Notes: generated by a model from the letters alone, not told the origin. DNA of 64,000 nucleotides from an uncultured Flavobacteriaceae bacterium (GCA_947498845.1 CANMLX010000004.1:62001-126000); one strand, 5' to 3'. Shown: positions 25,451-35,358, counted from the first letter of the stretch. A program made the numbers and translations.

Positions 25451-26188
25451 TTAACTAAACTTCGCTTCTATAATTTGTAAAAAACGTTCTTCAAACTCTT
25501 CTTTACCTTGCCAACCATTATAGTCTAACTTAACAATGTTTTCTATAAGTTGCTTAGCAGCATCAAAAGATTGCGTAGTATTTAATTGAGAGATAACACG
25601 ATCATAATCTGCACTACTCCCATTAAACAAATGCTTAATAAATGCAATTTTATCATTAAGTCCAATATTTAATCCCCCTCTTTTTATCACATCATTCAAC
25701 GATTTTTTCTCATCACCGTTAACCAATTTATCTACGGGTTCGAACGTAGGTAAGTCTTTAAACCCTGAGGTTAATTCCTCTAAATCGTTTTTATGATAGT
25801 TTTCTTTAGGAATTACAGATTCTATAAATTCATCAATTTGCGTAGGCTCTTCTGGCATATGCGCCACCATATCCTTAATAGTATTTATACCTGGTTGAGA
25901 AATGGCTTCTTCTTCAACCTCATCCAGATTAATATATATTTTATCTTCAACCTCTATGTTATCACTTACCTTGTTATTAAAGGCACTATCCAACATGCCA
26001 AAAAATGACGAATCGTTTCCTATGGTAGGAATGGCACCTTCAAAATTGTCATGAGCAAACTTTAAAACCGAAAGTTTTTCATAAACCAAACGCGCCTCTT
26101 CATGAAGCTTTATAACATCTTCTTTGCCTTTTAGTTTAAGAATTCTATGAGCAATACTAACTAATTCCGATTCTAACTTCTTCTTCAT
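25451..26188 (-). CDS. Conserved Bacteroidota protein of unknown function
   Basis: The 245-residue protein has an N-terminal helical pair (VSIAHRILKLKGKEDVIKLH and YEKLSVLKFAHDNF), an acidic, poorly structured middle (residues of about 70-165), and a C-terminal helical domain with LNIGLNDKIAFIKHLFNGSS and FDAAKQLIENIVKLDYNGWQ. No signal or transmembrane segment is present, so it is cytoplasmic. I do not recognise a function. It lies divergent to tdk across a 112-base gap, and that arrangement is common in flavobacterial genomes. Confidence 0.75.
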   Translation of the reverse strand: MKKKLESELVSIAHRILKLKGKEDVIKLHEEARLVYEKLSVLKFAHDNFEGAIPTIGNDSSFFGMLDSAFNNKVSDNIEVEDKIYINLDEVEEEAISQPGINTIKDMVAHMPEEPTQIDEFIESVIPKENYHKNDLEELTSGFKDLPTFEPVDKLVNGDEKKSLNDVIKRGGLNIGLNDKIAFIKHLFNGSSADYDRVISQLNTTQSFDAAKQLIENIVKLDYNGWQGKEEFEERFLQIIEAKFS

Positions 26189-26300
26189 CTTAACTACTTA
26201 TTTTTAAGAATTAATGCGTTTTAAACTTTCGTTTTTAATAAATTTACGCCACCTTTATGCAAAACTGCCTTTGGTTTTGTTTTAGTGTTAAAATTACAAA

Positions 26301-26948
26301 ATGTTTCTCGAAAATACAGTAAATCATAAAGAACAATTTGGTTGGATAGAAGTCATTTGCGGTTCTATGTTCTCTGGAAAAACAGAAGAACTAATTCGTC
26401 GCCTTAAACGTGCCCAAATTGCACGACAAAAAGTTGAGATTTTTAAGCCTGCCATAGATGTAAGGTATGATGAAGATATGGTCGTCTCTCATGATGCTAA
26501 TCAAATACGTTCTACACCAGTGCCTGCTGCTGCTAACATTCCCATTTTAGCAGATGGCTGTGATGTGGTTGGTATTGATGAGGCACAGTTTTTTGACGAT
26601 GAAATTGTACGTATCTGCAACGATCTGGCGAATAAAGGCGTTCGTGTTATTGTGGCAGGATTAGACATGGATTTTAAAGGCAACCCTTTTGGACCTATGC
26701 CTAATTTAATGGCTACTGCCGAATATGTTACCAAAGTACATGCCGTATGTACCAAAACAGGAAATCTTGCGCAATACAGTTATAGAAAAGCAAAAAGTGA
26801 TACTATAGTACTTCTGGGTGAAGAAGAAGAATACGAACCTTTAAGTAGAGCAGCCTACTACAAAGCCACCATGCGCGACAAAGTTAGAAAAATGAAGGTA
26901 AAAGATGCAGAAGAAATAGTACCAAAACAAAAAGACAACAATGCCTAA
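26301..26948 (+). CDS. tdk: Thymidine kinase (type II)
   Basis: The enzyme phosphorylates thymidine with ATP in the salvage pathway. The Walker A sequence is [20 protein letters not shown], the Walker B-like DEAQFFDD carries the catalytic Glu, and the lasso region is [18 protein letters not shown]. The zinc-ribbon cysteines of E. coli Tdk are largely missing: [13 protein letters not shown] keeps only the first Cys of CxxC, and the distal pair is replaced by SRAAYY. That is usual in Bacteroidota, so the fold is probably zinc-free. The last 8 bases overlap the alr start. Confidence 0.95.
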   Translation: MFLENTVNHKEQFGWIEVICGSMFSGKTEELIRRLKRAQIARQKVEIFKPAIDVRYDEDMVVSHDANQIRSTPVPAAANIPILADGCDVVGIDEAQFFDDEIVRICNDLANKGVRVIVAGLDMDFKGNPFGPMPNLMATAEYVTKVHAVCTKTGNLAQYSYRKAKSDTIVLLGEEEEYEPLSRAAYYKATMRDKVRKMKVKDAEEIVPKQKDNNA

Positions 26949-28047
26949 AGCGCAAGAAACAGTGCTTGAAATAGATTTAAAAGCACTTAAACATAATTTT
27001 GAATACTTAAGGTCTAAACTCCAGAAAAACACAAAGCTTTTAGCAGTAGTAAAAGCATTTGCCTACGGTAGCGATGCCGAAGAAATTGCCAAATACCTGG
27101 AACAATTACAAGTTGACTACTTTGCTGTAGCCTATGCCAACGAAGGTGTGGCTTTGCGACAAGCAGGAGTTACTACCCCAATTTTGGTACTACACCCCTT
27201 ACCTGTTAATTTTAATAGTATTATTGAACATCATTTAGAACCTAACCTGTATAATTTTAAAATTTTAAATGAATTTATTAATTACGCCTCCTCTAAAACT
27301 AAAACAGATTTCCCCGTTCATATAAAATTTAATTCTGGATTAAACCGATTAGGCTTTAGCAGTAACGAAGTAGACAATATTGTAGCAACAATAAAAGCAA
27401 CTAATGCCATAAAAATCACCTCACTTTTTTCGCATTTAGCAGCCAGCGAAGATTTAGATGAAAAAGCGTTTACCTTAAATCAAATTGAAACCTTTAAAGC
27501 CATAGTCAAAACGTTTAAAAATGCTATTGGGTTTAAACCCATGCTTCATATTTGCAACACATCGGGTATTTTAAATTATCCCAAAGCGCATTTTGATATG
27601 GTAAGAACAGGTATTGGGTTGTATGGTTTTGGCAATTCTGAAGAAGAAAACAAACATTTAAAACCCATAGGCGCTTTAAAAACTGTTATTTCTCAAATTC
27701 ACCACTTAGAAAAAGGCGCTTCTATAGGCTATAACCGTGCTTATATTAGTGATAAGCCTATTAGGTCTGCCACATTACCTTTAGGGCATGCCGATGGTAT
27801 AAGTCGCATTTATGGTAATGGCAATGGTTTTGTGACTATAAATGGTAAAAAAGCGGCAATACTAGGTAATGTATGTATGGACATGATCATGGTTAATGTC
27901 ACAGATATCGATTGTAATGAAGGGGATGAAGTGATTGTTTTTGATGGCACTTCTACTGCCGAAGATTTAGCAATAACAGCCAACTCCATTTCCTATGAAA
28001 TCATTACATCTGTATCTCAACGGGTCAAACGTGTATTTCGTCGGTAA
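26941..28047 (+). CDS. alr: Alanine racemase
   Basis: The PLP enzyme supplies D-alanine for peptidoglycan. The 368-residue sequence has the PLP lysine in [18 protein letters not shown] (Lys38), the barrel motif [16 protein letters not shown], the PLP phosphate region [20 protein letters not shown] followed by GIGLYG, and the second-subunit catalytic Tyr in [13 protein letters not shown]. The C-terminal beta domain has [13 protein letters not shown]. It overlaps tdk by 8 bases, so the two form an operon. Confidence 0.96.
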   Translation: MPKAQETVLEIDLKALKHNFEYLRSKLQKNTKLLAVVKAFAYGSDAEEIAKYLEQLQVDYFAVAYANEGVALRQAGVTTPILVLHPLPVNFNSIIEHHLEPNLYNFKILNEFINYASSKTKTDFPVHIKFNSGLNRLGFSSNEVDNIVATIKATNAIKITSLFSHLAASEDLDEKAFTLNQIETFKAIVKTFKNAIGFKPMLHICNTSGILNYPKAHFDMVRTGIGLYGFGNSEEENKHLKPIGALKTVISQIHHLEKGASIGYNRAYISDKPIRSATLPLGHADGISRIYGNGNGFVTINGKKAAILGNVCMDMIMVNVTDIDCNEGDEVIVFDGTSTAEDLAITANSISYEIITSVSQRVKRVFRR

Positions 28048-28134
28048 TTTTAAAACCTAGCGAAATCAAGAACTTCTTTATTGATCATATTTTACTTAAT
28101 TTGTAAATCTAAATACTAACCTAAAATTATAATC

Positions 28135-28536
28135 ATGTTAAAAGAGTTTAAAGAATTTGCAATGAAGGGTAACCTTGTAGACATTGCTGTTGGTTTTGTA
28201 ATGGGCGCTGCCTTTAACAAAGTAGTAAGTTCATTTACAGGGGGTATTGTATCTCCTTTAATTGGCTTGTTATTCGATACCAATTTCAAAGATTTAAGAA
28301 TAAAATTAAAAGATGGTGTTGCAGATGAAACTGGAAAAATAGTTGGTGAAGTTTACTTAGAGCATGGCCAATTCTTAACTAATTTATTAGACTTTATAAT
28401 TGTGGCATTTGTTATGTTTATGATTGTTAAAGGTGTTAACAAACTGAAGAAAAAAGAGGCTCCTGCTCCAGAAGAACCAGCTGGACCAACTCAAGAAGAA
28501 TTATTATCTGAAATTAGAGATTTATTGAAAAAATAA
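28135..28536 (+). CDS. mscL: Large-conductance mechanosensitive channel
   Basis: The 133-residue protein starts with the N-terminal amphipathic helix and TM1: LKEFKEFAMKGNLVDIAVGF, VMGAAFNKVVSSFTGGIVSP. The second TM is LLDFIIVAFVMFMIVKGVNK, followed by the C-terminal helix EELLSEIRDLLKK. It relieves hypo-osmotic pressure as a homopentamer in the inner membrane. It is monocistronic, with the 95-bp structured repeat just after its stop. Confidence 0.97.
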   Translation: MLKEFKEFAMKGNLVDIAVGFVMGAAFNKVVSSFTGGIVSPLIGLLFDTNFKDLRIKLKDGVADETGKIVGEVYLEHGQFLTNLLDFIIVAFVMFMIVKGVNKLKKKEAPAPEEPAGPTQEELLSEIRDLLKK

Positions 28537-28542
28537 AAGGTG

Positions 28543-28637
28543 TTAAACCTGTGATCCCGCTTTTCAGTGGGATTAGTTCAACTTACTATTTTGAATGCAT
28601 TGCCATGCAATTTTTCAAAATAGTGTTTTACTAATAA
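28543..28637. repeat. 95-bp structured intergenic repeat, copy A
   Basis: It runs from TTAAACCT to CTAATAA and contains the hairpins CCCGCTTTTCAGTGGG and CTATTTTGAA/TTCAAAATAG. An equally long copy with about ten differences lies at 41081-41175, likewise straight after a gene stop. Confidence 0.75.
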
Positions 28638-28675
28638 CAACCTGTTAAATAAATAACAATCTGTTATTTGTTGTT

Positions 28676-28712
28676 AAAAAGCCTTTGTTTTCTGAAAATG
28701 AGGGCTTTTTTT
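28676..28712 (+). terminator. Intrinsic terminator after mscL
   Basis: AAAAAGCC (28676-28683) pairs with GGCTTTTT (28703-28710), and the T run continues. It sits downstream of the repeat and before the asd promoter region. Confidence 0.65.
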
Positions 28713-28774
28713 AGATTTATAATTGTAATTAATACTTAATTTTGCTCTCAAAAATTTATTAAAAAATTAAACAG

Positions 28775-28894
28775 ATGAAACGAACATAAATTTTTTTCAT
28801 TCTAAATTTAAAGAGAGAATGCTTAAAATATATGTGAGTTACTGAATGTATTCAAATTTTTTGAACCATTCAGAAACCAAAAAATTTTAAACAG
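28775..28894 (+). repeat. 120-bp leader repeat ending at the asd start codon
   Basis: TTAAACAGATGAAA occurs at 28767-28780 and again at 28887-28900, where its ATG is the asd start. Between the copies lies sequence that also precedes the outer-membrane protein at 59344. The shared core is ATGAAACGAA near the start and TGTATTCAAATTTTTTGAAC near the end. Confidence 0.6.
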
Positions 28895-29884
28895 ATGAAA
28901 GTAGCTGTAGTTGGTGCCACTGGAATGGTAGGCGAAGTGATGTTAAAAGTTCTTGCAGAACGTAATTTTCCAATAACTCAATTAATTCCTGTAGCGTCCG
29001 AGCGCTCTGTGGGTAAAACGTTAACTTATAAAGGAAATGATTACACTGTGGTTGGTTTAGATACTGCTGTTTCTATGAAACCAGATATTGCATTATTCTC
29101 TGCAGGTGGAGGAACATCGTTAGAATGGGCACCAAAATTTGCTGAAGTTGGTACTACTGTAGTTGATAACTCTTCGGCTTGGAGAATGGATCCAACTAAA
29201 AAATTAGTCGTTCCAGAAATTAATGCAGATGAGTTAACAAAAGACGATAAAATTATTGCTAACCCTAATTGTTCTACAATTCAATTAGTAATGGCTTTAA
29301 ATCCGCTTCATAAAAAATATAAAATGAAACGTGTTTTAGTATCTACGTATCAATCGGTTTCTGGTACAGGTGTTAAAGCTGTACGCCAGTTAGAAAATGA
29401 GATTGCTGGTATAGAAGGCGAAATGGCATACCCATACCCTATTGGTAGAAATGCATTACCACATTGTGATGTGTTTTTAGAAAATGGCTATACTAAAGAA
29501 GAAATGAAATTAGCCAGAGAGCCACAAAAAATCATGAACGATAAAACATTTTCTGTATCGGCTACGGCCGTTAGAATCCCTACTGCTGGTGGGCACTCAG
29601 AATCCGTAAATGTTGAGTTTGAAAATGATTTTGATTTGGCAGAAGTGCGCCAGTTATTAAGCGACACTCCAGGCGTTGTTGTACAAGATGACTTGGAAAA
29701 CAACACTTACCCAATGCCCATTTATGCACACGATAAAGATGAGGTTTTTGTTGGTCGTATTCGTCGTGACGAGACACAACCCAACACATTAAACATGTGG
29801 ATTGTAGCAGATAATTTACGTAAAGGCGCTGCAACAAACACGGTACAAATTGCGGAGTACTTAATTGAAAATAAATTAGTATAA
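28895..29884 (+). CDS. asd: Aspartate-semialdehyde dehydrogenase
   Basis: The enzyme reduces aspartyl phosphate to the semialdehyde, the branch point to lysine, threonine, methionine and diaminopimelate. The 329-residue sequence opens with VAVVGATGMVGEVMLKVLAE (NADP fold). It has the catalytic cysteine in IIANPNCSTIQLVMAL (Cys126), SVSGTGVKAVRQLENE, and the catalytic His in RIPTAGGHSESV. Its leader is shared with an unrelated gene at 59344. It ends before a clear terminator. Confidence 0.97.
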   Translation: MKVAVVGATGMVGEVMLKVLAERNFPITQLIPVASERSVGKTLTYKGNDYTVVGLDTAVSMKPDIALFSAGGGTSLEWAPKFAEVGTTVVDNSSAWRMDPTKKLVVPEINADELTKDDKIIANPNCSTIQLVMALNPLHKKYKMKRVLVSTYQSVSGTGVKAVRQLENEIAGIEGEMAYPYPIGRNALPHCDVFLENGYTKEEMKLAREPQKIMNDKTFSVSATAVRIPTAGGHSESVNVEFENDFDLAEVRQLLSDTPGVVVQDDLENNTYPMPIYAHDKDEVFVGRIRRDETQPNTLNMWIVADNLRKGAATNTVQIAEYLIENKLV

Positions 29885-29906
29885 ATTTACTTACATAATA
29901 CATTAT

Positions 29907-29937
29907 AAAGCTTCTACTTCTGTAGAGGCTTTTTTTG
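29907..29937 (+). terminator. Intrinsic terminator after asd
   Basis: AAAGC, CTAC and GTAG, GCTTTTTTT form an interrupted stem (AAAGCttCTAC / GTAGagGCTTT) with a TTCT loop, followed by a T run. Confidence 0.75.
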
Positions 29938-29969
29938 TTTATTTTTGATTGCTATTAAGCCTCTTTATT

Positions 29970-32138
29970 ATGAAAAAGACATTCTTATTACCTATACTCA
30001 TCTTTTTAAGCATAATGGCTTGTAAAAAAGAACCGCAAAACACAAATACTATTTCTGTGAATTATCCAAAAACTAAAACTGTAGATACCGTAGACACTTA
30101 TTTTGGCATTTCTGTAAAAGATCCATACCGCTGGTTAGAAGACGATAGAAGTGCAGAAACCGAAAACTGGGTAAAAAGCCAAAACGAAACAACCTTTAGC
30201 TATTTAGATAATATCCCTTTTAGAAACGCTTTAAAAGAACGCTTATCTCAACTATGGAATTATAAGAAAGTAGGGGCGCCTTTTATTGAAGGAGATTATA
30301 CTTATTTTTATAAGAATGATGGGTTACAAAACCAACATGTTATTTACCGCCATAACAGTAATAGACCCCCAAGTACAGCAGAAGTTTTTTTAGATCCAAA
30401 TACATTTTCCAAAGATGGCACAACCTCATTAGGCGCCTTAAGTTTTTCAAAAAACGGAAAACTATTAGCCTATTCCATCTCAGAAGGTGGTAGCGATTGG
30501 AGAAAAGTAATCATCATGGATGTTGAATCTAAAAAAATCACTGAGGATACGCTTGTTGACATTAAATTTAGCGGCATATCCTGGTATAAAAACGAAGGGT
30601 TTTATTATTCCAGTTACGATAAGCCTAAAGGTAGTGAATTATCTGCTAAAACAGATCAACATAAAGTATACTACCATAAAATTGGAACACCACAGCATCT
30701 AGATCAACCAATTTATGGGCATGATCCAAAAGAAAAACACCGCTATATTAGCGCCATTGTCACCGAAAATGATACGTATTTAGCAATTTATGCTAGCGTA
30801 TCTACCTCTGGAAACAAATTATACATTAAAGACCTCACACAACCTAATAGTCCCTTTAAAACCATTTTAAACCATACAGATAGTGATACGCATCTCCTAG
30901 AAAATAAAGATGATACGCTGTATCTCGTAACAAATTTAAATGCGCCAAATAAAAAAATTGTTTCGGTTAATGTAAACAATCCAACTCCAGAACATTGGGT
31001 AGCTATAATCCCAGAAACCAAACATGTATTAAATGCATCAAAAAGTGGAAACTATCTTATAGCACATTATATGGTAGATGCCATTTCTAAAGTAGTTCAA
31101 TACGATTTTAATGGCTCATTAATTCGTGAAATACAACTACCAGGAATTGGCAGTACTAATGGTTTTGGTGCTAAAAAAGAAGAAAAAATAGATTACTATT
31201 CGTTTACAAACTATAATACACCTACTAGCATTTATAAATTAAATCTAGACACAGGTAAATCGGAATTATACTGGCAACCTGAAATAGATTATCATCCCGA
31301 TGATTACGAAAGTAAACACGTATTTTACACCTCAAAAGATGGCACTAAAGTTCCCTTAATAATTACGTATAAGAAAGGAATGGTATTAAATGGAAAGAAT
31401 CCAACAATACTATATGGCTATGGTGGCTTTAATATTAGCTTAACCCCAACGTTTAGCATTGCTAACGTTGTTTGGATGGAACAAGGTGGCATTTATGCTG
31501 TAGCAAATTTACGTGGTGGTGGCGAATACGGCAAAAAATGGCATATCGCAGGCACTAAAATGCAAAAACAAAACGTATTTGACGATTTTATAGCTGCTGG
31601 AGACTATTTAATAGACAACAAGTATACATCTAGCAATTACTTAGCCTTAAGAGGTGGTTCAAACGGCGGTTTATTGGTAGGAGCAGTAATAACACAACGC
31701 CCAGATTTGGCTAAAGTAGCCTTACCCGCCGTTGGTGTTTTAGATATGTTACGCTACCATACATTTACAGCAGGTGCTGGTTGGGCTTACGATTATGGTA
31801 CAGCAGAAGATAACAAAGCCATGTTTAACTATTTAAAGGACTACTCCCCTATACACAATGTAAAAAAAGGCATTGCCTATCCTGCGACATTAATCACCAC
31901 TGGTGATCATGACGATCGTGTGGTGCCTGCCCATAGCTTTAAATTTGCTGCCGAATTACAAAGCAAACAAACAGGTAATAACCCAACGCTAATTCGTATT
32001 GAAACCGATGCTGGTCATGGTGCGGGCACACCCGTAAGTAAAACCATTGCCCAGTTTGCCGATATTTTTGGATTTACTTTTTATAATATGGGGTTTGATG
32101 TGTTACCAAGTAACCCTAATGAAAAGCTTAAAGGGTAA
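29970..32138 (+). CDS. Prolyl oligopeptidase family serine peptidase (S9A), lipoprotein
   Basis: From ATG 29970 the protein has 722 residues; a TTG seven codons upstream is less likely because the signal fits here. The lipobox is SIMACKKE. The N-terminal propeller starts with YFGISVKDPYRWLEDD. The catalytic serine is in LALRGGSNGGLLVGA. The His is in TDAGHGAG, with the acidic residue in TTGDHDDRVVPAHSF. It cleaves after proline in short peptides, here probably in the periplasm. It is monocistronic, and a bidirectional terminator lies downstream. Confidence 0.93.
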   Translation: MKKTFLLPILIFLSIMACKKEPQNTNTISVNYPKTKTVDTVDTYFGISVKDPYRWLEDDRSAETENWVKSQNETTFSYLDNIPFRNALKERLSQLWNYKKVGAPFIEGDYTYFYKNDGLQNQHVIYRHNSNRPPSTAEVFLDPNTFSKDGTTSLGALSFSKNGKLLAYSISEGGSDWRKVIIMDVESKKITEDTLVDIKFSGISWYKNEGFYYSSYDKPKGSELSAKTDQHKVYYHKIGTPQHLDQPIYGHDPKEKHRYISAIVTENDTYLAIYASVSTSGNKLYIKDLTQPNSPFKTILNHTDSDTHLLENKDDTLYLVTNLNAPNKKIVSVNVNNPTPEHWVAIIPETKHVLNASKSGNYLIAHYMVDAISKVVQYDFNGSLIREIQLPGIGSTNGFGAKKEEKIDYYSFTNYNTPTSIYKLNLDTGKSELYWQPEIDYHPDDYESKHVFYTSKDGTKVPLIITYKKGMVLNGKNPTILYGYGGFNISLTPTFSIANVVWMEQGGIYAVANLRGGGEYGKKWHIAGTKMQKQNVFDDFIAAGDYLIDNKYTSSNYLALRGGSNGGLLVGAVITQRPDLAKVALPAVGVLDMLRYHTFTAGAGWAYDYGTAEDNKAMFNYLKDYSPIHNVKKGIAYPATLITTGDHDDRVVPAHSFKFAAELQSKQTGNNPTLIRIETDAGHGAGTPVSKTIAQFADIFGFTFYNMGFDVLPSNPNEKLKG

Positions 32139-32529
32139 TTTTAGTAAAAATTTATAGGTAAGAAGATGCTTTAGGTTTTAATACTGAATCAAGTTTTGTA
32201 AACGAACCCCTGACTGGTCTTTTTGTTATGCAGAACATTTCGAATATATTCGAAGTTGAAGCATCTCCTTATCCAAAAGATGCTTCAGTCGTACCCACCT
32301 CTGCAAAGTCTGTGACTTCGTAGGGACATTATGCCTTTACCATCACCTAATTTACTACATAACGATTTAAAGAATCCTTATTTGAAACCCTTTAAGCGGT
32401 GTTCTCTTTTATCAAAATAGCAATGAACGTTAAAAACCAGTAATTATTTTTTAACTTAATTACTGGTTTTCTGTATTTTAAAATCAAATTTCTGTCTATG
32501 ACCTATTTTACTACACTACCAAGAATTAT
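32139..32529. other. Non-coding gap with repeat fragments and a bidirectional terminator
   Basis: The region includes the hairpin GAAGCATCTC...AGATGCTTC, with a motif (GATGCTTCAGTCGT) that also occurs inverted near 37355. The long stem AAAACCAGTAATTA/TAATTACTGGTTTT at 32434-32470 serves the two converging genes. No reading frame is convincing. Confidence 0.55.
32433..32470. terminator. Bidirectional intrinsic terminator
   Basis: TAAAAACCAGTAATTA pairs with TAATTACTGGTTTT over about 14 bp, with T runs on both strands. It separates the converging peptidase and lipoprotein genes. Confidence 0.7.
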
Positions 32530-32994
32530 TTATATACCTCTATTATGTGAAGAATCCATCCAGTAAACTGGATACTGCTTATATTTGTTTTCACCTATTT
32601 TTTCTAAAAAATAAATATTTTTAAAAGTAGCTCGTTTGTGAAAAAAATCTAACGCAAACCTTTGTTTAATAAAATAATCAAAATCTACAATATTCAAATT
32701 TGATAAATCTTTAGTGCTTATTTCTGTAACTTTATCTTTGTTTTTATCTTCTATTGCAAACTTTTCTTGGCATATGGTAAAAGAAGGTAACTGACTTTTC
32801 GATTTTGTCATTCTACCTTTATACTTTGTATGTGTAGTATCTAATCTACTTTTAAAAGTAGGGTTTTGTTTTACACTAATACAATTTGCCTCCTTACCGT
32901 GTTTAAAAATAAGGTAAACTGTTTCTTTTTCTTTATGTTGCGCACAACTTATTTGTGTCAGAGAAAAACAAAAAAGTAGCAATAATATGTTCAT
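32530..32994 (-). CDS. Small lipoprotein of unknown function
   Basis: I chose ATG 32994 because the signal (MNILLLLFCFSLTQISCAQ, lipobox ISCA) then starts cleanly; an ATG six codons upstream would overlap the preceding fragment. The 154 residues include ETVYLIFKHGKEANCISVKQ, a disordered Lys/Ser stretch, and VDFDYFIKQRFALDFFHKRA followed by KNIYFLEKIG. I do not recognise the family. It follows the orphan fragment at 33000-33317 by about 5 bases, which is the typical place for an immunity protein, but nothing in its sequence proves that. Confidence 0.6.
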   Translation of the reverse strand: MNILLLLFCFSLTQISCAQHKEKETVYLIFKHGKEANCISVKQNPTFKSRLDTTHTKYKGRMTKSKSQLPSFTICQEKFAIEDKNKDKVTEISTKDLSNLNIVDFDYFIKQRFALDFFHKRATFKNIYFLEKIGENKYKQYPVYWMDSSHNRGI

Positions 32995-32999
32995 ATTTA

Positions 33000-33317
33000 T
33001 TAATCTGTACATGATTCGTTTTTATTATTGGTTACAAAATTATTAATTGCGTTTTCAATTCTAGTCGCTTCATTTGGATTATTATCTACTATATGATGCC
33101 AAGCCTCAATATCATCGTAATTCATTAATCCCCTCCATGCTAAATCTTTATACAATTGTTCGGGTGCTTGATTAGTTCCTACAGCTATTCCAGTAGCAAA
33201 CTCTTGTGTTACTCTCGCAATAGTATCTCTATAATAATCGGCCATGAAATTATGACTCCAATCATTATAACGTTGATAATGAAAAGATAGTGTCGCATAA
33301 TCACTATTTTGAAAATA
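33000..33317 (-). pseudogene. Orphan C-terminal fragment of a larger secreted protein
   Basis: An open frame runs from just after a TGA (33318-33320) to TAA 33000. The reading YNDWSHNFMADYYRDTIARV then QEFATG, LYKDLAWRGLMNYDDIEAWH is clearly protein-like. It has no signal and no start at its beginning; the internal ATG at 33245 only gives 81 residues. Similar endings (HNxMA..Y...IA..., DLAWxGL, AW) are known to me from C-termini of large Bacteroidota proteins, possibly polymorphic toxins, but I cannot name the family. It is followed directly by a lipoprotein gene. Read it as a remnant or as an exchangeable C-terminal cassette. Confidence 0.5.
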
Positions 33318-33412
33318 TCAATCAACAAAGAGAAACAGCAATTAATATTTCTATTTAACACCTTATTTTTTAGCCTATTCTAAATTTGTAACACTACCTG
33401 TAATATTAAAAT

Positions 33413-33766
33413 CTAAAAATCGTGTTTTTGAAGTTTAATACCCAATTCTTCAGCAGTTTCAAGGTTTTCTATAATTACATTATTGCACTTATTTTTTCGC
33501 ATTGAACGTCTAATTTCTTTCATTTTTCGTTTTGAAACATAGAAAAACCCATTGCCCCTGATAGTGATTTTAAAAATTTTACCTTTAACATGTCTAAAAG
33601 TCATAACTTTCTTGCCATTTGGTAATGTATCATATAAAAGAGGATCTGTTATTTTTTGGCTAGTAAGTTCTTCACAGCTATAATTTTTTTTCATTTTTAA
33701 CTCTTTATCTTGACTAAAAATATTTAGTGAAAAGAGTAATAGTAATATGCAAATAATTTTTTTCAT
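33413..33766 (-). CDS. Small secreted protein of unknown function
   Basis: The 117-residue product has a signal peptide (MKKIICILLLLFSLNIFSQ). A basic, compact domain follows with YSCEELTSQKITDPLLYDTL, KVMTFRHVKGKIFKITIRGN and GFFYVSKRKMKEIRRSM. The start lies 12 bases after the stop of the metallopeptidase-like gene, so both are in one transcript. Placement suggests a partner or immunity function, which is inference. No family is recognised. Confidence 0.65.
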   Translation of the reverse strand: MKKIICILLLLFSLNIFSQDKELKMKKNYSCEELTSQKITDPLLYDTLPNGKKVMTFRHVKGKIFKITIRGNGFFYVSKRKMKEIRRSMRKNKCNNVIIENLETAEELGIKLQKHDF

Positions 33767-33778
33767 AATAAACTTATA

Positions 33779-35326
33779 TTATTTTGAAATTCCTACTATT
33801 TTTCCGTTTGGATCTATTTCAAAATGACCATTATTAAAAAGTTGTTCAAAAACAAGACCAAGTTCTTCTCTATTTTCCATTAATTTATCAAAATCAAAAT
33901 CCGCAAAGTGAACGTACTCATGTATAAGTACACTAAAAGTAATAAAACCATTGAATAATTGTAATTGCTTTGTTTGCTCTTCAGTTGGGTTATTAACTTT
34001 TGATAAAGCTTCAAATGCTAAAACAACATCAATGTCTATAAATATTTTGTCTGGCTCTTGTGGTTTAAATTCGCCATGTATATCAGTGCCATCAGCTTTT
34101 TTACCTAATTGTTTTATGTGTACTTCTGGACCATTGCCCCATCGTAAGTCTTCAATAATATCTGATTTTGATACACCTGTTAAATTAGAAATAATTGTAA
34201 CCATTTTATTGTCTTTACTATAATACGGAACAAAAACTTCTAAAACTTCTGTAAGAGCAGGATAATCGTCTTCATAATTAACATCATTTTCTGGATATTT
34301 CAAAAAAGGATATCCCCCAATAAAAGCCTCAAGAGCCAATTCATTAAGTTCTCTTTCCTCTTGAGTAATAGGATATGTTTCCACTACATTCTTATACAAT
34401 AAATCTGCCAAGGCTGGCCTTTCTTTCAAAAAGTTTCTTGCTGCATCATCATACCTCCCTAAATGCTGTAATAATAAATTAATCTTTGGAAGTAAATTTA
34501 CAGACTCTGGAACGACCTCTATTGTTACTCTTATATCGGTTGGTGTGTAGCGGTAACCTACTGGCTTACTATTATCTGTAACATAATAATATTCTGGTTG
34601 ATAATAGGCGTAGGTCCAATCTGGCAATGTAAATCGTTCTATAGGGCCAACTAACATAAACTCGTTGCCATAAGCCATAGATACTGTTTGACCTGTATCT
34701 ACTAGTTCTATTACGCTTGAATTACGAAAATCTATGCCTGTTACTAAAGTTTGTTGGGAATTTATATTGGTGTATTTTATCGTACCATAAGTAATCTTTC
34801 TACCGTTTTCACTTACTTTACCATTTAAAAGCTCATATGTATATGAACCGCTTCCTTGTTTGGGAGATATAGTTCCAGTTTTGGGATGCGTTATTGGCAG
34901 GGTTATCCCTCCTGTTATGGAAACAGATTTAGAACTCCCAATAGGAATTGTTTGTTCTGGGTGTACTACTTGCTCTATTTCAAAAGTAACTTTTATTGAG
35001 CTTCCATCACTATTATATAATGTATATACTCCTGGGTCTCCTGTAAAACCAGAACCATTCCCAAATAGACTATCGTCCCCTGGACCCCCTTGAAAAAAAC
35101 CTTGTCGTACTGCTGCATTATGCAAGTCTCCACTGGTAGCCAGCCCATGTGTCGAGGCATAAGCATCATATTGAGCAACTGTAGTAAATACATTATAAGC
35201 TACACCATTATCCTGTGCCCATTGTATGGCGCCATCAATACCCGAATATTCATCATCGCCATATGTAAATTGAAACGCAAATAAACTTAGTAATGCTATA
35301 ATTAGTTTTGTAGATACTTGTTTCAT
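33779..35326 (-). CDS. Secreted HExxH metallopeptidase-like protein
   Basis: The 515-residue protein has a signal peptide (ALLSLFAFQFTYG). Residues of about 25-280 are beta-rich with Gly, Ser and Tyr. The C-terminal 170 residues contain ISNLTGVSKSDIIEDLRWGN, and the zinc motif HEYVHFAD (His469, Glu470, His473, with Asp476 as a possible third ligand) lies 46 residues from the end. The C-terminal catalytic tip and long non-enzymatic front are typical of polymorphic toxins with a peptidase cassette; a housekeeping secreted protease is the alternative. A T9SS sorting domain is absent from this protein. Two small exported proteins follow. Confidence 0.6.
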   Translation of the reverse strand: MKQVSTKLIIALLSLFAFQFTYGDDEYSGIDGAIQWAQDNGVAYNVFTTVAQYDAYASTHGLATSGDLHNAAVRQGFFQGGPGDDSLFGNGSGFTGDPGVYTLYNSDGSSIKVTFEIEQVVHPEQTIPIGSSKSVSITGGITLPITHPKTGTISPKQGSGSYTYELLNGKVSENGRKITYGTIKYTNINSQQTLVTGIDFRNSSVIELVDTGQTVSMAYGNEFMLVGPIERFTLPDWTYAYYQPEYYYVTDNSKPVGYRYTPTDIRVTIEVVPESVNLLPKINLLLQHLGRYDDAARNFLKERPALADLLYKNVVETYPITQEERELNELALEAFIGGYPFLKYPENDVNYEDDYPALTEVLEVFVPYYSKDNKMVTIISNLTGVSKSDIIEDLRWGNGPEVHIKQLGKKADGTDIHGEFKPQEPDKIFIDIDVVLAFEALSKVNNPTEEQTKQLQLFNGFITFSVLIHEYVHFADFDFDKLMENREELGLVFEQLFNNGHFEIDPNGKIVGISK

Positions 35327-35358
35327 CTTATCTAGATATTTTGTTGTAAGGTTGGTGG

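Noticed and set aside
26301..26948. Defective thymidine kinase because zinc cysteines are missing
   Set aside because: Loss of the zinc ribbon is common in Bacteroidota Tdk, and the nucleotide-binding and catalytic motifs are intact.
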